Shown: piece by piece, positions 9,168 to 18,543 of the stretch | Position numbering within the stretch: the stretch's first letter is position 1 | Layout: the number at the start of each line of letters is the position of its first letter | Origin: Bacteroidales bacterium | GTDB lineage: Bacteria > Bacteroidota > Bacteroidia > Bacteroidales > FEN-979 | DNA length: 64,000 nt | Direction: 5' to 3' | Assembly: GCA_028706295.1 (NCBI GenBank) | Contig: JAQWBQ010000008.1 | Location: forward strand, 34,215-98,214 | Made by a program: the position numbers and the translations under genes | The notes under the pieces: model-generated | Told to the model about the DNA's origin: nothing | Database searches by the model: none | What the model saw: the letters and a program-made list of their open reading frames with translations, nothing else

Positions 9168-9180
9168 TAGTTCGACCCTT

Positions 9181-10095
9181 ATGATTAAATATACCTGTTA
9201 CGCTATCGTAACCCTGTTACTTGTCTTCTCAAAAACCCTGGTTGCCCAGGAACTAAACTGCATGGTTAATATCTCCACACAGAAAGTTGAAGGCACTGAC
9301 AAAAGAGTATTTGAGACGCTCCAAACTGCCATTTTCGAATTTATGAATAATCGGAAATGGACTAACTACAATATTAAGGTTGAAGAGCGGATCGAATGTT
9401 CGCTTCTACTGACCATTAATGACCGGCTGAGTGCGGATGAGTTCCGGGGAACACTCAATGTGGTTTTGCGCCGACCTGTACTGAATTCAGCCTATAATTC
9501 AGTGCTTATTAACTATATTGATAAAGCAATTCAATTCCGTTACGCTGAGTTTCAACCACTCGATTATTCCGACGGCACATTCTCCTCTAATCTGACCTCG
9601 ATTCTTGCTTATTATGCCTACACGATCCTTGGATTTTATTTTGACTCCTTCTCGCAAAATGGTGGAACCCCTTATTATGAAAAAGCTCAGGAGGTTGTTA
9701 ACGCGGCACAAAACACCTCAGAACCGGGATGGAAAGCTTTTGAAAGTGAGAAAAACCGATGGTGGATCGTTGGCAGCTATCTCAATCCCGCGAACTCAGG
9801 TTTAAGAAATTTTGCTTACAGATATCACCACATGGGATTGGACATGATGTATGATAAAGTTGACCAGGGGAGAGCAAGTGTCAGTGAAAGCATTGAAATC
9901 CTGCAGAAGGTTTATAACGAGAAACCAAATTTATACATACTCCAAATGATATTTGATGCTAAAAGGGATGAACTTGTAAATATTTTTGCGGATCAACGGG
10001 TTCCCCCGATGGAAAAATCAAATGTTGTGAACATTCTTAAAGATATTGACCCTTCAAACAGCTCAAAATACCAATCGATCCTTGACTCTAAATAG
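9181..10095 (+). CDS. DUF4835 family exported protein
   Basis: A 304-residue protein with a signal peptide (cut near VAQEL) and the DUF4835 pattern: LNCMVNISTQKVEGTDKRVF near the N-terminus and TLNVVLRRPVLNSAYNS, FQPLDYSD further on. DUF4835 proteins are confined to Bacteroidota and sit beside coaBC and recN; their function is unknown, though the operon with bamD suggests a cell-envelope role. ATG 9181 is chosen because it starts a clean signal peptide 13 bp after the coaBC stop, while the longer frame begins inside coaBC. Confidence 0.87.
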   Translation: MIKYTCYAIVTLLLVFSKTLVAQELNCMVNISTQKVEGTDKRVFETLQTAIFEFMNNRKWTNYNIKVEERIECSLLLTINDRLSADEFRGTLNVVLRRPVLNSAYNSVLINYIDKAIQFRYAEFQPLDYSDGTFSSNLTSILAYYAYTILGFYFDSFSQNGGTPYYEKAQEVVNAAQNTSEPGWKAFESEKNRWWIVGSYLNPANSGLRNFAYRYHHMGLDMMYDKVDQGRASVSESIEILQKVYNEKPNLYILQMIFDAKRDELVNIFADQRVPPMEKSNVVNILKDIDPSNSSKYQSILDSK

Positions 10096-10132
10096 CAACT
10101 GCCGGATACATTATCATTAACCAAGCCAGCCG

Positions 10133-11791
10133 ATGCTGTTAAAATTATCCATTCAAAATTACCTGCTGATTAAAGATCTGGAGCTTGATTTTGCTTCCGG
10201 ATTTACCGTGATTACAGGTGAAACAGGGGCAGGGAAATCAATTATTCTTGGAGCATTAAACCTTATCTTGGGACAGCGGAACGATTCGTCAGTCGTATTC
10301 GATAAAACAAGAAAATGCATTATCGAAGGCCTTTTCAGGATATCTGGATACGTTCTTGATGACTTTTTTAAAAAAAATGATCTCGATTATGATGAACTGC
10401 TGACAGTGCGGAAAGAAATCAGCGATAATGGAAAATCCAGATCCTTTATTAACGATTCACCGGTGACACTTTCCGTACTTAAAGAACTTGGGGAACGGCT
10501 CGTCAATATCCATTCCCAGAATTCAATTATTACTTTACATAACGCTGATTTTCAGATTGCAGTAATCGATAGCTTTGCCAGAATTCAGGAAAAAGTATCA
10601 GCTTTCCGCAGTACCTTTCAAAACTGGAACTCTAAAAAAAATACCCTTGAAGAATTAATCAGGAAAGAAGCGAAACTAGCATTGTCACGCGATTATGATC
10701 AATTTTTGTATGATGAGCTGTCCTCAGCACGACTGAATTCTCAGGAATTATTGGACCTGGAAGAAAAACAACGCATTTTAATCAACCTGGAAGAAATAAG
10801 AGGAAATCTTCGTCGTGCATCTCAAGTTCTTTCAGGAGATGAAGTAAATATCCTCTCACAACTTAAAGAGGTATCCCAAGCATTAAACCAGGTTTCCGGG
10901 TTTCAGGCAGATATTAAACTATTAGCTGAAAGAATTAATTATAACTACATTGATATCAAGGATTTATCAAATGATATTTCATTGATCGGAAACCGCCTGG
11001 ATGGCGATCCCGGTGAACTTGAATCCATTTCACAGCGACTCGATCAATTGTACCGGCTCCTAAAAAAACATCAAAAAAGTAATATCGATGATTTAATTGA
11101 CCTTTACCATGAAATCGAATCGAAATTGTCCAGAACAGATAACCTGGGCCAGGAGATTCGTGAATTAAAAAAAGAGGTGACCGATCTTAAAACTGATCTG
11201 TTGACAAAAGCTAAAGAAATTTCAATCCTTCGAAAAAATATCATCCCTGTATTTACGTCAAAAGTTGAAAATTCTCTGGTGCAACTCGGGATTCCGTTTC
11301 CTACCTTCAGAGTAGAGTTACAATCAGCTGACGATCTTTTGACCTCCGATGGTTTAGATAAAGTAAAATTTCTATTCAGTGCAAATAAAGGTCTTGAAGC
11401 CAGTGATATAGAAACATCCATTTCAGGAGGTGAATCATCCCGACTCATGCTCACCATTAAATCGATGATAAGCCAAAAGAACCTTTTACCAACAATCTTT
11501 TTCGATGAAATCGATTCCGGTGTATCTGGAAAAATTGCCGGTATGGTGGGAAAAATTCTGAATGAAATGGGCAGTACCATGCAGGTAATCGCCATCACCC
11601 ACCTTCCTCAGATTGCCGCAAAATCATCACAGCATTTTTTAGTATATAAAATTAATAATCAAGATATTACACAAACAAATATAAAGAAATTATCTAATAA
11701 AGAACGCATTGAGGAAATAGCAAAAATGTTGAGCAATGAAAAGGTTACACCTTCAGCAATAAAAAATGCTAAAGATTTATTAAACAATTAA
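10133..11791 (+). CDS. recN: DNA repair protein RecN
   Basis: An SMC-like ATPase for double-strand-break repair. The Walker A motif GETGAGKS follows the N-terminal strand, a long coiled-coil region spans about residues 160-380, and the C-terminal half has the ABC signature SGGESSR and Walker B FFDEIDSGVSG, then AITHLPQIA. The 552-residue length is typical. It follows DUF4835 by 37 bp, as in many Bacteroidota. Confidence 0.95.
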   Translation: MLLKLSIQNYLLIKDLELDFASGFTVITGETGAGKSIILGALNLILGQRNDSSVVFDKTRKCIIEGLFRISGYVLDDFFKKNDLDYDELLTVRKEISDNGKSRSFINDSPVTLSVLKELGERLVNIHSQNSIITLHNADFQIAVIDSFARIQEKVSAFRSTFQNWNSKKNTLEELIRKEAKLALSRDYDQFLYDELSSARLNSQELLDLEEKQRILINLEEIRGNLRRASQVLSGDEVNILSQLKEVSQALNQVSGFQADIKLLAERINYNYIDIKDLSNDISLIGNRLDGDPGELESISQRLDQLYRLLKKHQKSNIDDLIDLYHEIESKLSRTDNLGQEIRELKKEVTDLKTDLLTKAKEISILRKNIIPVFTSKVENSLVQLGIPFPTFRVELQSADDLLTSDGLDKVKFLFSANKGLEASDIETSISGGESSRLMLTIKSMISQKNLLPTIFFDEIDSGVSGKIAGMVGKILNEMGSTMQVIAITHLPQIAAKSSQHFLVYKINNQDITQTNIKKLSNKERIEEIAKMLSNEKVTPSAIKNAKDLLNN

Positions 11792-11822
11792 TTATTTATT
11801 ATAATTAAACTTTTACTTAAGT

Positions 11823-11830
11823 TAAATTTG
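11823..11830 (+). promoter_or_regulatory. Possible -7 element TAAATTTG before fabI
   Basis: An exact TAnnTTTG match 11 bp before the fabI ATG. The leader would be only a few bases long, and the whole 50-bp gap is AT-rich, so a chance match is possible. Confidence 0.35.
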
Positions 11831-11841
11831 ATCTTTAAACT

Positions 11842-12678
11842 ATGGGACATAATTTGCTTCAAGGGAAGAAAGGTATCATTTTCGGGGCGCTTGATGAAAA
11901 ATCGATTGCTTGGAAGATCGCTGAACGGGCTCATGATGAAGGTGCTGTCTTCACGCTGTCTAACACTCCTGTTGCATTGCGTTTTGGTGAAATACAAATG
12001 TTGGCTGACAAATGCCAATCCGAAATAATTCCTGCTGATGCAACTGTTGTTTCAGACCTCGAAAATGTGTTTACTAAATCCATGACAATATTGGGAGGAA
12101 AAATTGATTTCGTTCTCCACTCTATTGGTATGTCTTTGAATGTAAGAAAACACCGCGAATATGATGATCTGGATTACGATTATTTTCAGAAAACCATTGA
12201 CATCTCAGCACTTTCGTTTCATAAAATGCTCCAGGTAGCAAAAAAGTTAAATGCCATTAATGAGTGGGGATCCGTTCTTGCCCTATCTTATATTGCAGCT
12301 CAGCGGACATTGGTTGGTTATAACGACATGGCAGATGCAAAATCACTGCTTGAATCAATAGCCAGAAGTTTCGGCTATATTTATGGTCGCGAAAAAAGGA
12401 TCCGGATTAATACCATTTCACAGTCACCAACCCGAACCACCGCAGGTAGCGGAATAAAAGGAATTGATGGTCTGCTCGATTTCACCGACCGGATGTCTCC
12501 CCTTGGTAATGCAACGGCCGATGAATGTGCTGATTTCTCAATCGTGCTCTTTTCCGACCTTTCCCGCAAAGTCACCATGCAAAATATCTACCATGACGGA
12601 GGCTTCTCAAGTATGGCTATGAGTCTCAGGGCTATGACTCAATATAACAAATGCCTGGACGAGGATGAAATTAAATGA
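11842..12678 (+). CDS. fabI: Enoyl-[acyl-carrier-protein] reductase (NADH)
   Basis: Reduces trans-2-enoyl-ACP in the last step of each fatty-acid elongation cycle. The 278-residue protein has the divergent SDR nucleotide loop of FabI (GALDEKSIAWKIA), the HSIGM segment, the catalytic Tyr-x6-Lys as YNDMADAK within ALSYIAAQRTLVGYN, and SPTRTTAGSGI where FabI has its substrate-loop proline and threonine. It follows recN by 50 bp and may have its own promoter. The triclosan-target class FabI fits better than FabL or FabV. Confidence 0.94.
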   Translation: MGHNLLQGKKGIIFGALDEKSIAWKIAERAHDEGAVFTLSNTPVALRFGEIQMLADKCQSEIIPADATVVSDLENVFTKSMTILGGKIDFVLHSIGMSLNVRKHREYDDLDYDYFQKTIDISALSFHKMLQVAKKLNAINEWGSVLALSYIAAQRTLVGYNDMADAKSLLESIARSFGYIYGREKRIRINTISQSPTRTTAGSGIKGIDGLLDFTDRMSPLGNATADECADFSIVLFSDLSRKVTMQNIYHDGGFSSMAMSLRAMTQYNKCLDEDEIK

Positions 12679-12698
12679 CCATCTTTGACCCTTTTTCT

Positions 12699-12706
12699 TA
12701 ACTTTG
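12699..12706 (+). promoter_or_regulatory. -7 element TAACTTTG before the etf operon
   Basis: An exact TAnnTTTG match 38 bp before the etfB ATG and 20 bp after the fabI stop. A TTTG at 12684 is too close to be a standard -33 box. It would start the five-gene transcript etfB to acyl-CoA dehydrogenase. Confidence 0.55.
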
Positions 12707-12744
12707 CACCCCAAAATTTAGTTTGTCATTCAACCTGATTTTCA

Positions 12745-13494
12745 ATGAAAATATTAGTTTGTATTAGCAACGTCCCCGATACGACCACGAAGGTAAAATT
12801 TGTGGATGACCTTAAAAGACTTGATACAAACGGGATACAGTGGGTTATTAACCCATGGGATGAACTATCCCTGACCCGTGCACTTGAATTGAGAGATGAT
12901 CCCGCCTCCGGGATAACCTCTGTTACAGTGGCCCATGTTGGTTTGATATCATCAGAACCTACTATTCGCAAAGCACTGGCTCTCGGTGCCGACGATGCAA
13001 TAAGAGTAAATGCCGACCCAGCCGACGCTTTTTATGTCGCCAATCAGCTTTCAGAGATTATTAAGGCTACACCATTTGATCTCATTTTATGTGGAATCGA
13101 ATCAAGCGATTACAATGGCTCAACGGTTGGAGGTATGCTGGCAGAATTTCTCGAAATCCCTTCTATATCATCCGTATCGTCGGTGTACATTGAAAATGGA
13201 AAATTTCTGATCCACAGGGAAATCGATGGTGGTAAAGAAATCCTCTCCGTTGATGGCCCTTTTGTCGCAATTGTTCAGAAAGGCATTGCAAAGGAACCAA
13301 GAATAGCAGCAATGCGTGGAATCATGTTGGCTCGCACAAAACCCATGAAAGTCGTTGAACCGGTACCCTGTGACCTCCTTATCAATCTGGTGAGCTTTGA
13401 ATTACCTGCCCCCAGGACCGCCTGCCAATTTATCGATCCCGACCATCCGGGGCAACTGATCGCATTGTTACAAAATGAAGCAAAAGTTATTTAA
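12745..13494 (+). CDS. etfB: Electron transfer flavoprotein subunit beta
   Basis: A 249-residue ETF beta/FixA protein that binds AMP and, with EtfA, carries electrons from acyl-CoA dehydrogenases. The N-terminal MKILVCISNVPDTT, the INPWDELSLTRALELRD segment and the nucleotide loop around ALGADDAIRV and GIESSDYNGSTVGGMLAE are family hallmarks. It is followed at 22 bp by etfA and heads an operon that ends with an acyl-CoA dehydrogenase, so a beta-oxidation role is more likely than nitrogen fixation or bifurcation. Confidence 0.95.
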   Translation: MKILVCISNVPDTTTKVKFVDDLKRLDTNGIQWVINPWDELSLTRALELRDDPASGITSVTVAHVGLISSEPTIRKALALGADDAIRVNADPADAFYVANQLSEIIKATPFDLILCGIESSDYNGSTVGGMLAEFLEIPSISSVSSVYIENGKFLIHREIDGGKEILSVDGPFVAIVQKGIAKEPRIAAMRGIMLARTKPMKVVEPVPCDLLINLVSFELPAPRTACQFIDPDHPGQLIALLQNEAKVI

Positions 13495-13516
13495 TCGTTG
13501 ACCAATCAAAGATCCT

Positions 13517-14488
13517 ATGTCAGTTTTAATATTCGTTGAGCACTGGGAAGGGAAGTTTAAGAAGTTAAGTTTTGAACTTGTTTCCTATGGAATTAAGATT
13601 GCCGAATCGCTCCAGACAGAAGCAATCGTATTATGTATCGGAGATATTGATCCTTCTGAGATGGACAAATTATCCCTGTATGGTCCGGATCGGATTATCA
13701 ATGTCAAACCGGGAAATTTAAGCCATTTCGACAGTAAGATTTACACCGCAGTTATTGCTGGTCAGGCTGAAAAGAATTCAGCCTCATTGTTGATACTTTC
13801 CAACAATATTACAGGGAAAGCACTAGCTCCCCGATTATCAGTAAAATTAAAAGCAGCAATCGCATCAGGGGTTAGCCGTTTACCAATCAGCATCAACCCA
13901 TTCATCGTATATAAAAAGGTTTTCTCAGGAAATGCCTATGCACACCTTGAACTCAAATCTGAAATCAAAATCCTGACACTGGCTCAGAATTCCTTCGAAC
14001 TAATCACCCGCGATAAAGTACCTGCAGTCGAAACAATCACCGTCGAAGCTGATGCTGAAGCGTTAAAAACGAAACTGCTAGAAACCCTGAAACAATCAGG
14101 AAAGATATTATTGACCGATGCTGAAATTGTAGTATCTGGTGGAAGAGGCATGAAATCACCTGACAATTGGGGCCCGATCATCGAACTTGCCGGACTTCTT
14201 GGTGCTGCCACTGCATGTTCACGGCCCGTATCTGATGAGGGTTGGCGTCCGCATGAAGAGCACACCGGTCAGACGGGTAAGATCATCGCTCCGAACCTCT
14301 ATTTTGCCATTGGCATCTCCGGAGCAACACAACACTTAGCCGGCGTTAGTTCTTCAAAATATATCGTTGCCATTAACACTGACAAAGATGCACCTATCTT
14401 TTCTACTGCCCAGTATGGTATTGTTGGAGATGCCGGAAAAGTGCTTCCCAAATTGGTAGATGCTGTTAAAGAATTGAAGACGAAATAA
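13517..14488 (+). CDS. etfA: Electron transfer flavoprotein subunit alpha
   Basis: A 323-residue ETF alpha/FixB protein. The C-terminal FAD-binding domain is clear: [28 protein letters not shown], the ISGATQH loop and [10 protein letters not shown], all lining the flavin. The N-terminal half pairs with EtfB. It is cotranscribed with etfB (22-bp gap) and precedes the membrane iron-sulfur gene by 7 bp, consistent with direct transfer of electrons to that complex. Confidence 0.95.
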   Translation: MSVLIFVEHWEGKFKKLSFELVSYGIKIAESLQTEAIVLCIGDIDPSEMDKLSLYGPDRIINVKPGNLSHFDSKIYTAVIAGQAEKNSASLLILSNNITGKALAPRLSVKLKAAIASGVSRLPISINPFIVYKKVFSGNAYAHLELKSEIKILTLAQNSFELITRDKVPAVETITVEADAEALKTKLLETLKQSGKILLTDAEIVVSGGRGMKSPDNWGPIIELAGLLGAATACSRPVSDEGWRPHEEHTGQTGKIIAPNLYFAIGISGATQHLAGVSSSKYIVAINTDKDAPIFSTAQYGIVGDAGKVLPKLVDAVKELKTK

Positions 14489-14495
14489 ATCGGAG

Positions 14496-15818
14496 ATGTT
14501 AAAACAAATTATTTTTGCTCTGACCCTGGTTGCAACGTTAGGTTTTTTTACTTATACCGTGCTTAGAATTGCGGAATTCGTAAAACTTACAAAACCAGCA
14601 TTCCCTGTCAGGAAGATCGGACAACGCTTTTTAGTGACCCTCCGGGTCGCCCTTGGCCAGACAAAAATCTTCCGCCGACCAATCATAGGCCTGCTTCATG
14701 CATTGGTCTTTTGGGGTTTTTGCGTTATTCTTTTCGGAAGTATAGAAATGGTTATCGATGGTCTGACAGGCCAGGAACGATCACTTAGATTTTTGGGGGG
14801 ATTCTATGACTTCATGATCGCTTTCGGAGATATCTTCGCTCTTCTTGTCGCCATTTCTATTCTTGTTTTTCTGGTACGACGCATTTTCTTCCATATCGCT
14901 CGTTTTGAAGGAGTCGAAATGAAAAGGATCTCACATATCGACGCCAATATTGCATTGACCATGATTCTTTTATTGATGGTTTCCCTACTTGGCATGAACT
15001 GCTCATATTACGAAGGACTTGATTTTTCGGGGCAACCTCAGGCAGGTATCTATCCGGTGAGTAGCCTGCTATCCGTACTTTTTTCAACGCTCAGCCATGA
15101 CCAGCTCCGTATTCTGAACGAGTTTTTCTGGTGGCTCCACATACTTCTGATCTTCATTTTTGCAAATATTCTTCCGTATTCGAAACATTTTCATGTATTC
15201 ATGTCCGTTCCAAATGTTTTTTTATCACGTCTTGAACCTTTGGGAAAATTGACAAATATGGATTCTATTACCAGGGAAGTGAAAATGATGTTAAATCCCA
15301 CCTCAGATTTCTCAACAGATCAGGAAGGGCAATCACCACCAGAACGTTTCGGTATCAAGGATGTTGAAGACATCACCTGGAAAAATTATCTGGATTCACT
15401 ATCATGTACTGAATGTGGTCGTTGCACTTCAGTTTGTCCTGCCAATCTGACCGGGAAACGACTTTCTCCACGGAAAATACTCATGGATGTAAGGGCACGA
15501 ATGAAAGAAAAGGGTCCGGGTCTGGTTAAAAATGGCAGGTCGTTTGACGATACTAAATCATTATTGCGCAACTATATTTCCGAGGAGGAATTGTGGGCTT
15601 GCACAACCTGCAACGCATGCGCAAAGGAGTGTCCGATCAATATTAACCATCCCTCCATTATCGTTGACATGCGTCGGTACCTTGTGATGGAAGAGGCTTC
15701 GGCGCCTGGTGGACTTAAAAGCGTCTTTAACAATATTGAAAATAATGGGGCTCCCTGGCAATTCTCACCGGAAGACCGGTTGCTTTGGGCACAAAACCTG
15801 GAAATACGGATCAATTAA
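14496..15818 (+). CDS. Membrane-bound 4Fe-4S protein, part of an EtfAB:quinone oxidoreductase
   Basis: A 440-residue protein with an N-terminal membrane domain of five to six spans (about 1-235), resembling the NarI/HdrE-type cytochrome b subunit; His68, His215, His231 and His233 are candidate heme ligands. A cytosolic ferredoxin domain follows with two CxxCxxCxxxC clusters, Cys304-307-310-314 and Cys369-372-375-379. In family terms it is the N-terminal part of the EMO/DUF224-type Etf:menaquinone oxidoreductase. The CCG-domain part is a separate gene starting 14 bp downstream. Inferred role: take electrons from reduced EtfAB and reduce the membrane quinone. Confidence 0.85.
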   Translation: MLKQIIFALTLVATLGFFTYTVLRIAEFVKLTKPAFPVRKIGQRFLVTLRVALGQTKIFRRPIIGLLHALVFWGFCVILFGSIEMVIDGLTGQERSLRFLGGFYDFMIAFGDIFALLVAISILVFLVRRIFFHIARFEGVEMKRISHIDANIALTMILLLMVSLLGMNCSYYEGLDFSGQPQAGIYPVSSLLSVLFSTLSHDQLRILNEFFWWLHILLIFIFANILPYSKHFHVFMSVPNVFLSRLEPLGKLTNMDSITREVKMMLNPTSDFSTDQEGQSPPERFGIKDVEDITWKNYLDSLSCTECGRCTSVCPANLTGKRLSPRKILMDVRARMKEKGPGLVKNGRSFDDTKSLLRNYISEEELWACTTCNACAKECPININHPSIIVDMRRYLVMEEASAPGGLKSVFNNIENNGAPWQFSPEDRLLWAQNLEIRIN

Positions 15819-15832
15819 ACGAACACCCTAAA

Positions 15833-16627
15833 ATGGAAGTACAAAAGCTTGAAATTCCGGTGATGGCCGACCTTTTCGCAAAGGGAGAAAAACCTGAATA
15901 CCTTTTCTGGGTGGGTTGCGCCGGCGCATTCGACGACCGCTATAAAAAGGTCACTCAGGCATTCGCCAAAATTTTATCATTTCTCCATGTCAGTTACGCT
16001 GTTCTGGGTAAAGAAGAATCATGTACCGGCGATCCGGCTCGTCGTGCAGGAAATGAAATGCTATATCAGATGCAGGCTTTGCAAAATATTGCGACCTTCG
16101 AACGATACGGAATTACCAGGATCATTACCATTTGTCCGCATTGCTATAATATTTTCAAAAATGAATATCCCGATCTGGGAGGCAAGTATACGGTGATCAA
16201 CTATCTTCAATTTATTGAGAAAATGATTGCAGAGAAGAAACTGAAATTGGATACTACCAGATTCAAAGGGAAAACCATTACCTATCATGATCCTTGCTAC
16301 CTGGGCCGTGCAAACAATATTTATAATGAACCCCGGATTATCCTCCAAAACCTTACATCGGGAATTTCGGAAATGGAACGGCATAAAAGTTTTGCGCTTT
16401 GCTGTGGCGCAGGGGGCGCTCAGATGTTTAAAGAAGCTGAGGCCGGTAATAAAGAAATTTTTATTGAACGAACCGAAGAGGCACTGCGAACGCATGCTGA
16501 TATTATTGCCACCGCATGCCCATTCTGCATGACCATGATTACTGATGGGATTAAATATAAGAACCATGAGGAACTCGTGAAAAACTATGATATTGCCGAG
16601 TTAATTGTACAGTCCTTAGATATTTAG
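15833..16627 (+). CDS. CCG-domain (Fe-S)-binding protein, partner of the membrane Fe-S subunit
   Basis: A 264-residue soluble protein with two cysteine-rich CCG domains as in HdrB/GlpC/LutA: the first set is WVGCAG, SCTGDPARRAG and CPHCYN, the second HDPCYLGR, CCGAGGAQM and CPFCMTM. Such domains bind a 4Fe-4S or non-cubane cluster and exchange electrons. The ATG at 15833 is preferred over an upstream TTG that overlaps the previous gene, because it begins 14 bp after that stop. It sits between the membrane Fe-S gene and an acyl-CoA dehydrogenase, so it probably completes a split EtfAB:quinone oxidoreductase. Confidence 0.87.
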   Translation: MEVQKLEIPVMADLFAKGEKPEYLFWVGCAGAFDDRYKKVTQAFAKILSFLHVSYAVLGKEESCTGDPARRAGNEMLYQMQALQNIATFERYGITRIITICPHCYNIFKNEYPDLGGKYTVINYLQFIEKMIAEKKLKLDTTRFKGKTITYHDPCYLGRANNIYNEPRIILQNLTSGISEMERHKSFALCCGAGGAQMFKEAEAGNKEIFIERTEEALRTHADIIATACPFCMTMITDGIKYKNHEELVKNYDIAELIVQSLDI

Positions 16628-16645
16628 CAACTTAAAAGCAATAAA

Positions 16646-18427
16646 ATGGAGCAAAAAAAAGTATTGAAGAGTGGAGAATTTCTGGTAGATGAAATTGCAG
16701 CCTCTGATGTCTTTATTCCTGAAGAATTTGATGAAGAACAAAAAATGATCGCTCAGACCTGTCAGGACTTTCTGGATACAGAGTTGTATCCCAATCTTGA
16801 CCAGATCGACACTCCCGACGTATCTTTAATGAAAACGATCCTGAAAAAAGCCGGGGACCTGGGACTGATGGGTATTTCAATTCCTGAAGAATATGGTGGA
16901 TTCGGGCAATCTTTTGTCACCCAAATGTTGGCTGCCGAAACCATTGGTGCAGGTCACTCTTTCTCTGTTGCATTTATGGCCCACACGGGAATCGGTACGT
17001 TGCCCATAATGTATTACGGAAATGAGGATCAGCGGCAACGATATGTCACACGGTTGGCCGCCGGTGAATTATTAGGAGCCTATTGCCTTACAGAACCCGG
17101 TGCCGGTAGTGATGCAAACTCCGGAAAAACCCAGGCTGTGTTATCCGAAGATGGCAAACACTATATTCTGAATGGTCAGAAAATGTGGATCACCAACGCT
17201 GGATTTGCCGACACCCAGGTGGTTTTTGCAAAGATTGATAAAGACCGGGTATTGAGCGCTTTTATTGTCGAACGCAGTTTCCCGGGCGTGGTAATCAATC
17301 CCGATGAACACAAAATGGGTATCAAAGGTTCATCGACAGCTCAAATATTTTATAACGACGTGAAGGTGCCGGTTGAAAATCTCATTGGAAATAGGGGCGA
17401 GGGCTTCAGGATTGCTCTAAGCATCCTTCATATGGGACGAATAAAACTGGGAGCAAATGTACTTGGCGCCTCTAAAAAAGCAATTAACGACTCGGTCAAA
17501 TATGCAAACGAACGCAAACAGTTCGGGGTATTGATCTCTTCATTCGGAGCAATTAAACATAAACTCGCTGAACAAGTAATAAAAACCTATGCTCTTGAAT
17601 GTTCTATTTACAGGCTAAGTAAAGATATCGACGAACTAATAGAGAAAAATAAACAATCAGGAATGGATAAAGGCAGGGCTTCCATTGAAGCAATTAGCCA
17701 TTATGCTGTCGAAGCTGCCATTCTAAAGGTTTATGGATCGGAAGTTCTTGATTTTGTAATTGATGAAGCTGTCCAAATCCATGGCGGAATGGGTTACTCC
17801 GCTGAAATGGCTGTCGAAAGAGGCTATCGCGATTCACGCATCAATCGGATATTTGAAGGAACCAACGAAATAAACAGGTTGCTTGTTGTCGACACCGCGA
17901 TGAAACGAGCATTGAAAGGCGATTTTGATCTCTTCGGTAAAGCTGCCGCCTTATCCGAGGCCCTTGAAACGATTGCCATAGAAGCTGCCTCTGAGGAATC
18001 CTTCTTTAATGAAAAAGCCCGGATCATTAAAAATTTCAAGAATTTAGTTCTGGTACTTATCCACGCTGCAGTTAAAAAATTCGAGAAAAAACTCGTGTCG
18101 GAACAGGAAATCCAAAATAACCTTACCGATATAATCATGGAGATATATCTGGCTGAATCAATGTCACTAAGAATTCAAAAAGTGGAAGCATTAAAAGGAA
18201 ATTCCGGTGAAGTATACCGTAATATGCTCGATGTTTTCATTTATGATGCTGCCGGGAAAATCAGGAAAGCGGGATTCGATGCCATAAATTCTATTGAACC
18301 GACAAACCTCGCAGATAAGTATTATAACGCCATCAACAAACTTACAATGGTTCCCGGTATCAATGTTAAAGAGCGTCGCAGAAATATTGCTGACACTTTA
18401 ATTGAACAGAATAAATACCGTTTCTAA
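16646..18427 (+). CDS. Acyl-CoA dehydrogenase, long-chain type with C-terminal extension
   Basis: A 593-residue flavoprotein that makes the trans-2 double bond of acyl-CoA and reduces EtfAB. Recognisable are TEPGAGSD and WITNAGFAD at the FAD and substrate sites, the KMGIKGS segment, the AVQIHGGMGYSAEM motif and the catalytic glutamate in RIFEGTNEINR. After the normal dehydrogenase fold (about 400 residues) an extra helical region of about 170 residues follows, as in VLCAD-like enzymes, where it aids long-chain specificity or membrane contact. Last gene of the etf operon; a strong terminator lies 58 bp beyond. Confidence 0.93.
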   Translation: MEQKKVLKSGEFLVDEIAASDVFIPEEFDEEQKMIAQTCQDFLDTELYPNLDQIDTPDVSLMKTILKKAGDLGLMGISIPEEYGGFGQSFVTQMLAAETIGAGHSFSVAFMAHTGIGTLPIMYYGNEDQRQRYVTRLAAGELLGAYCLTEPGAGSDANSGKTQAVLSEDGKHYILNGQKMWITNAGFADTQVVFAKIDKDRVLSAFIVERSFPGVVINPDEHKMGIKGSSTAQIFYNDVKVPVENLIGNRGEGFRIALSILHMGRIKLGANVLGASKKAINDSVKYANERKQFGVLISSFGAIKHKLAEQVIKTYALECSIYRLSKDIDELIEKNKQSGMDKGRASIEAISHYAVEAAILKVYGSEVLDFVIDEAVQIHGGMGYSAEMAVERGYRDSRINRIFEGTNEINRLLVVDTAMKRALKGDFDLFGKAAALSEALETIAIEAASEESFFNEKARIIKNFKNLVLVLIHAAVKKFEKKLVSEQEIQNNLTDIIMEIYLAESMSLRIQKVEALKGNSGEVYRNMLDVFIYDAAGKIRKAGFDAINSIEPTNLADKYYNAINKLTMVPGINVKERRRNIADTLIEQNKYRF

Positions 18428-18484
18428 AATTCATTTTATACTACTTCTCCTGATTTTCGCACAGGAAGCAACAATAATAACAGA

Positions 18485-18523
18485 CACGGCAACAAGTGAA
18501 AACTTGTTGCCGTGATCTTTTTT
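18485..18523 (+). terminator. Rho-independent terminator after the etf operon
   Basis: A perfect 13-bp stem (18485-18497 with 18502-18514) closes a GAAA loop and is followed by a T-rich run. It ends the etf operon on the plus strand. The minus-strand side has only a weaker T stretch, but the same hairpin could also stop clpC transcription coming the other way. Confidence 0.88.
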
Positions 18524-18543
18524 AAACAGAATGGTAACCTGGA

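Noticed and set aside
15785-15832. Upstream TTG start of the CCG-domain gene
   Set aside because: It would overlap the previous gene by 34 bp; an ATG 14 bp past that stop begins the conserved protein.
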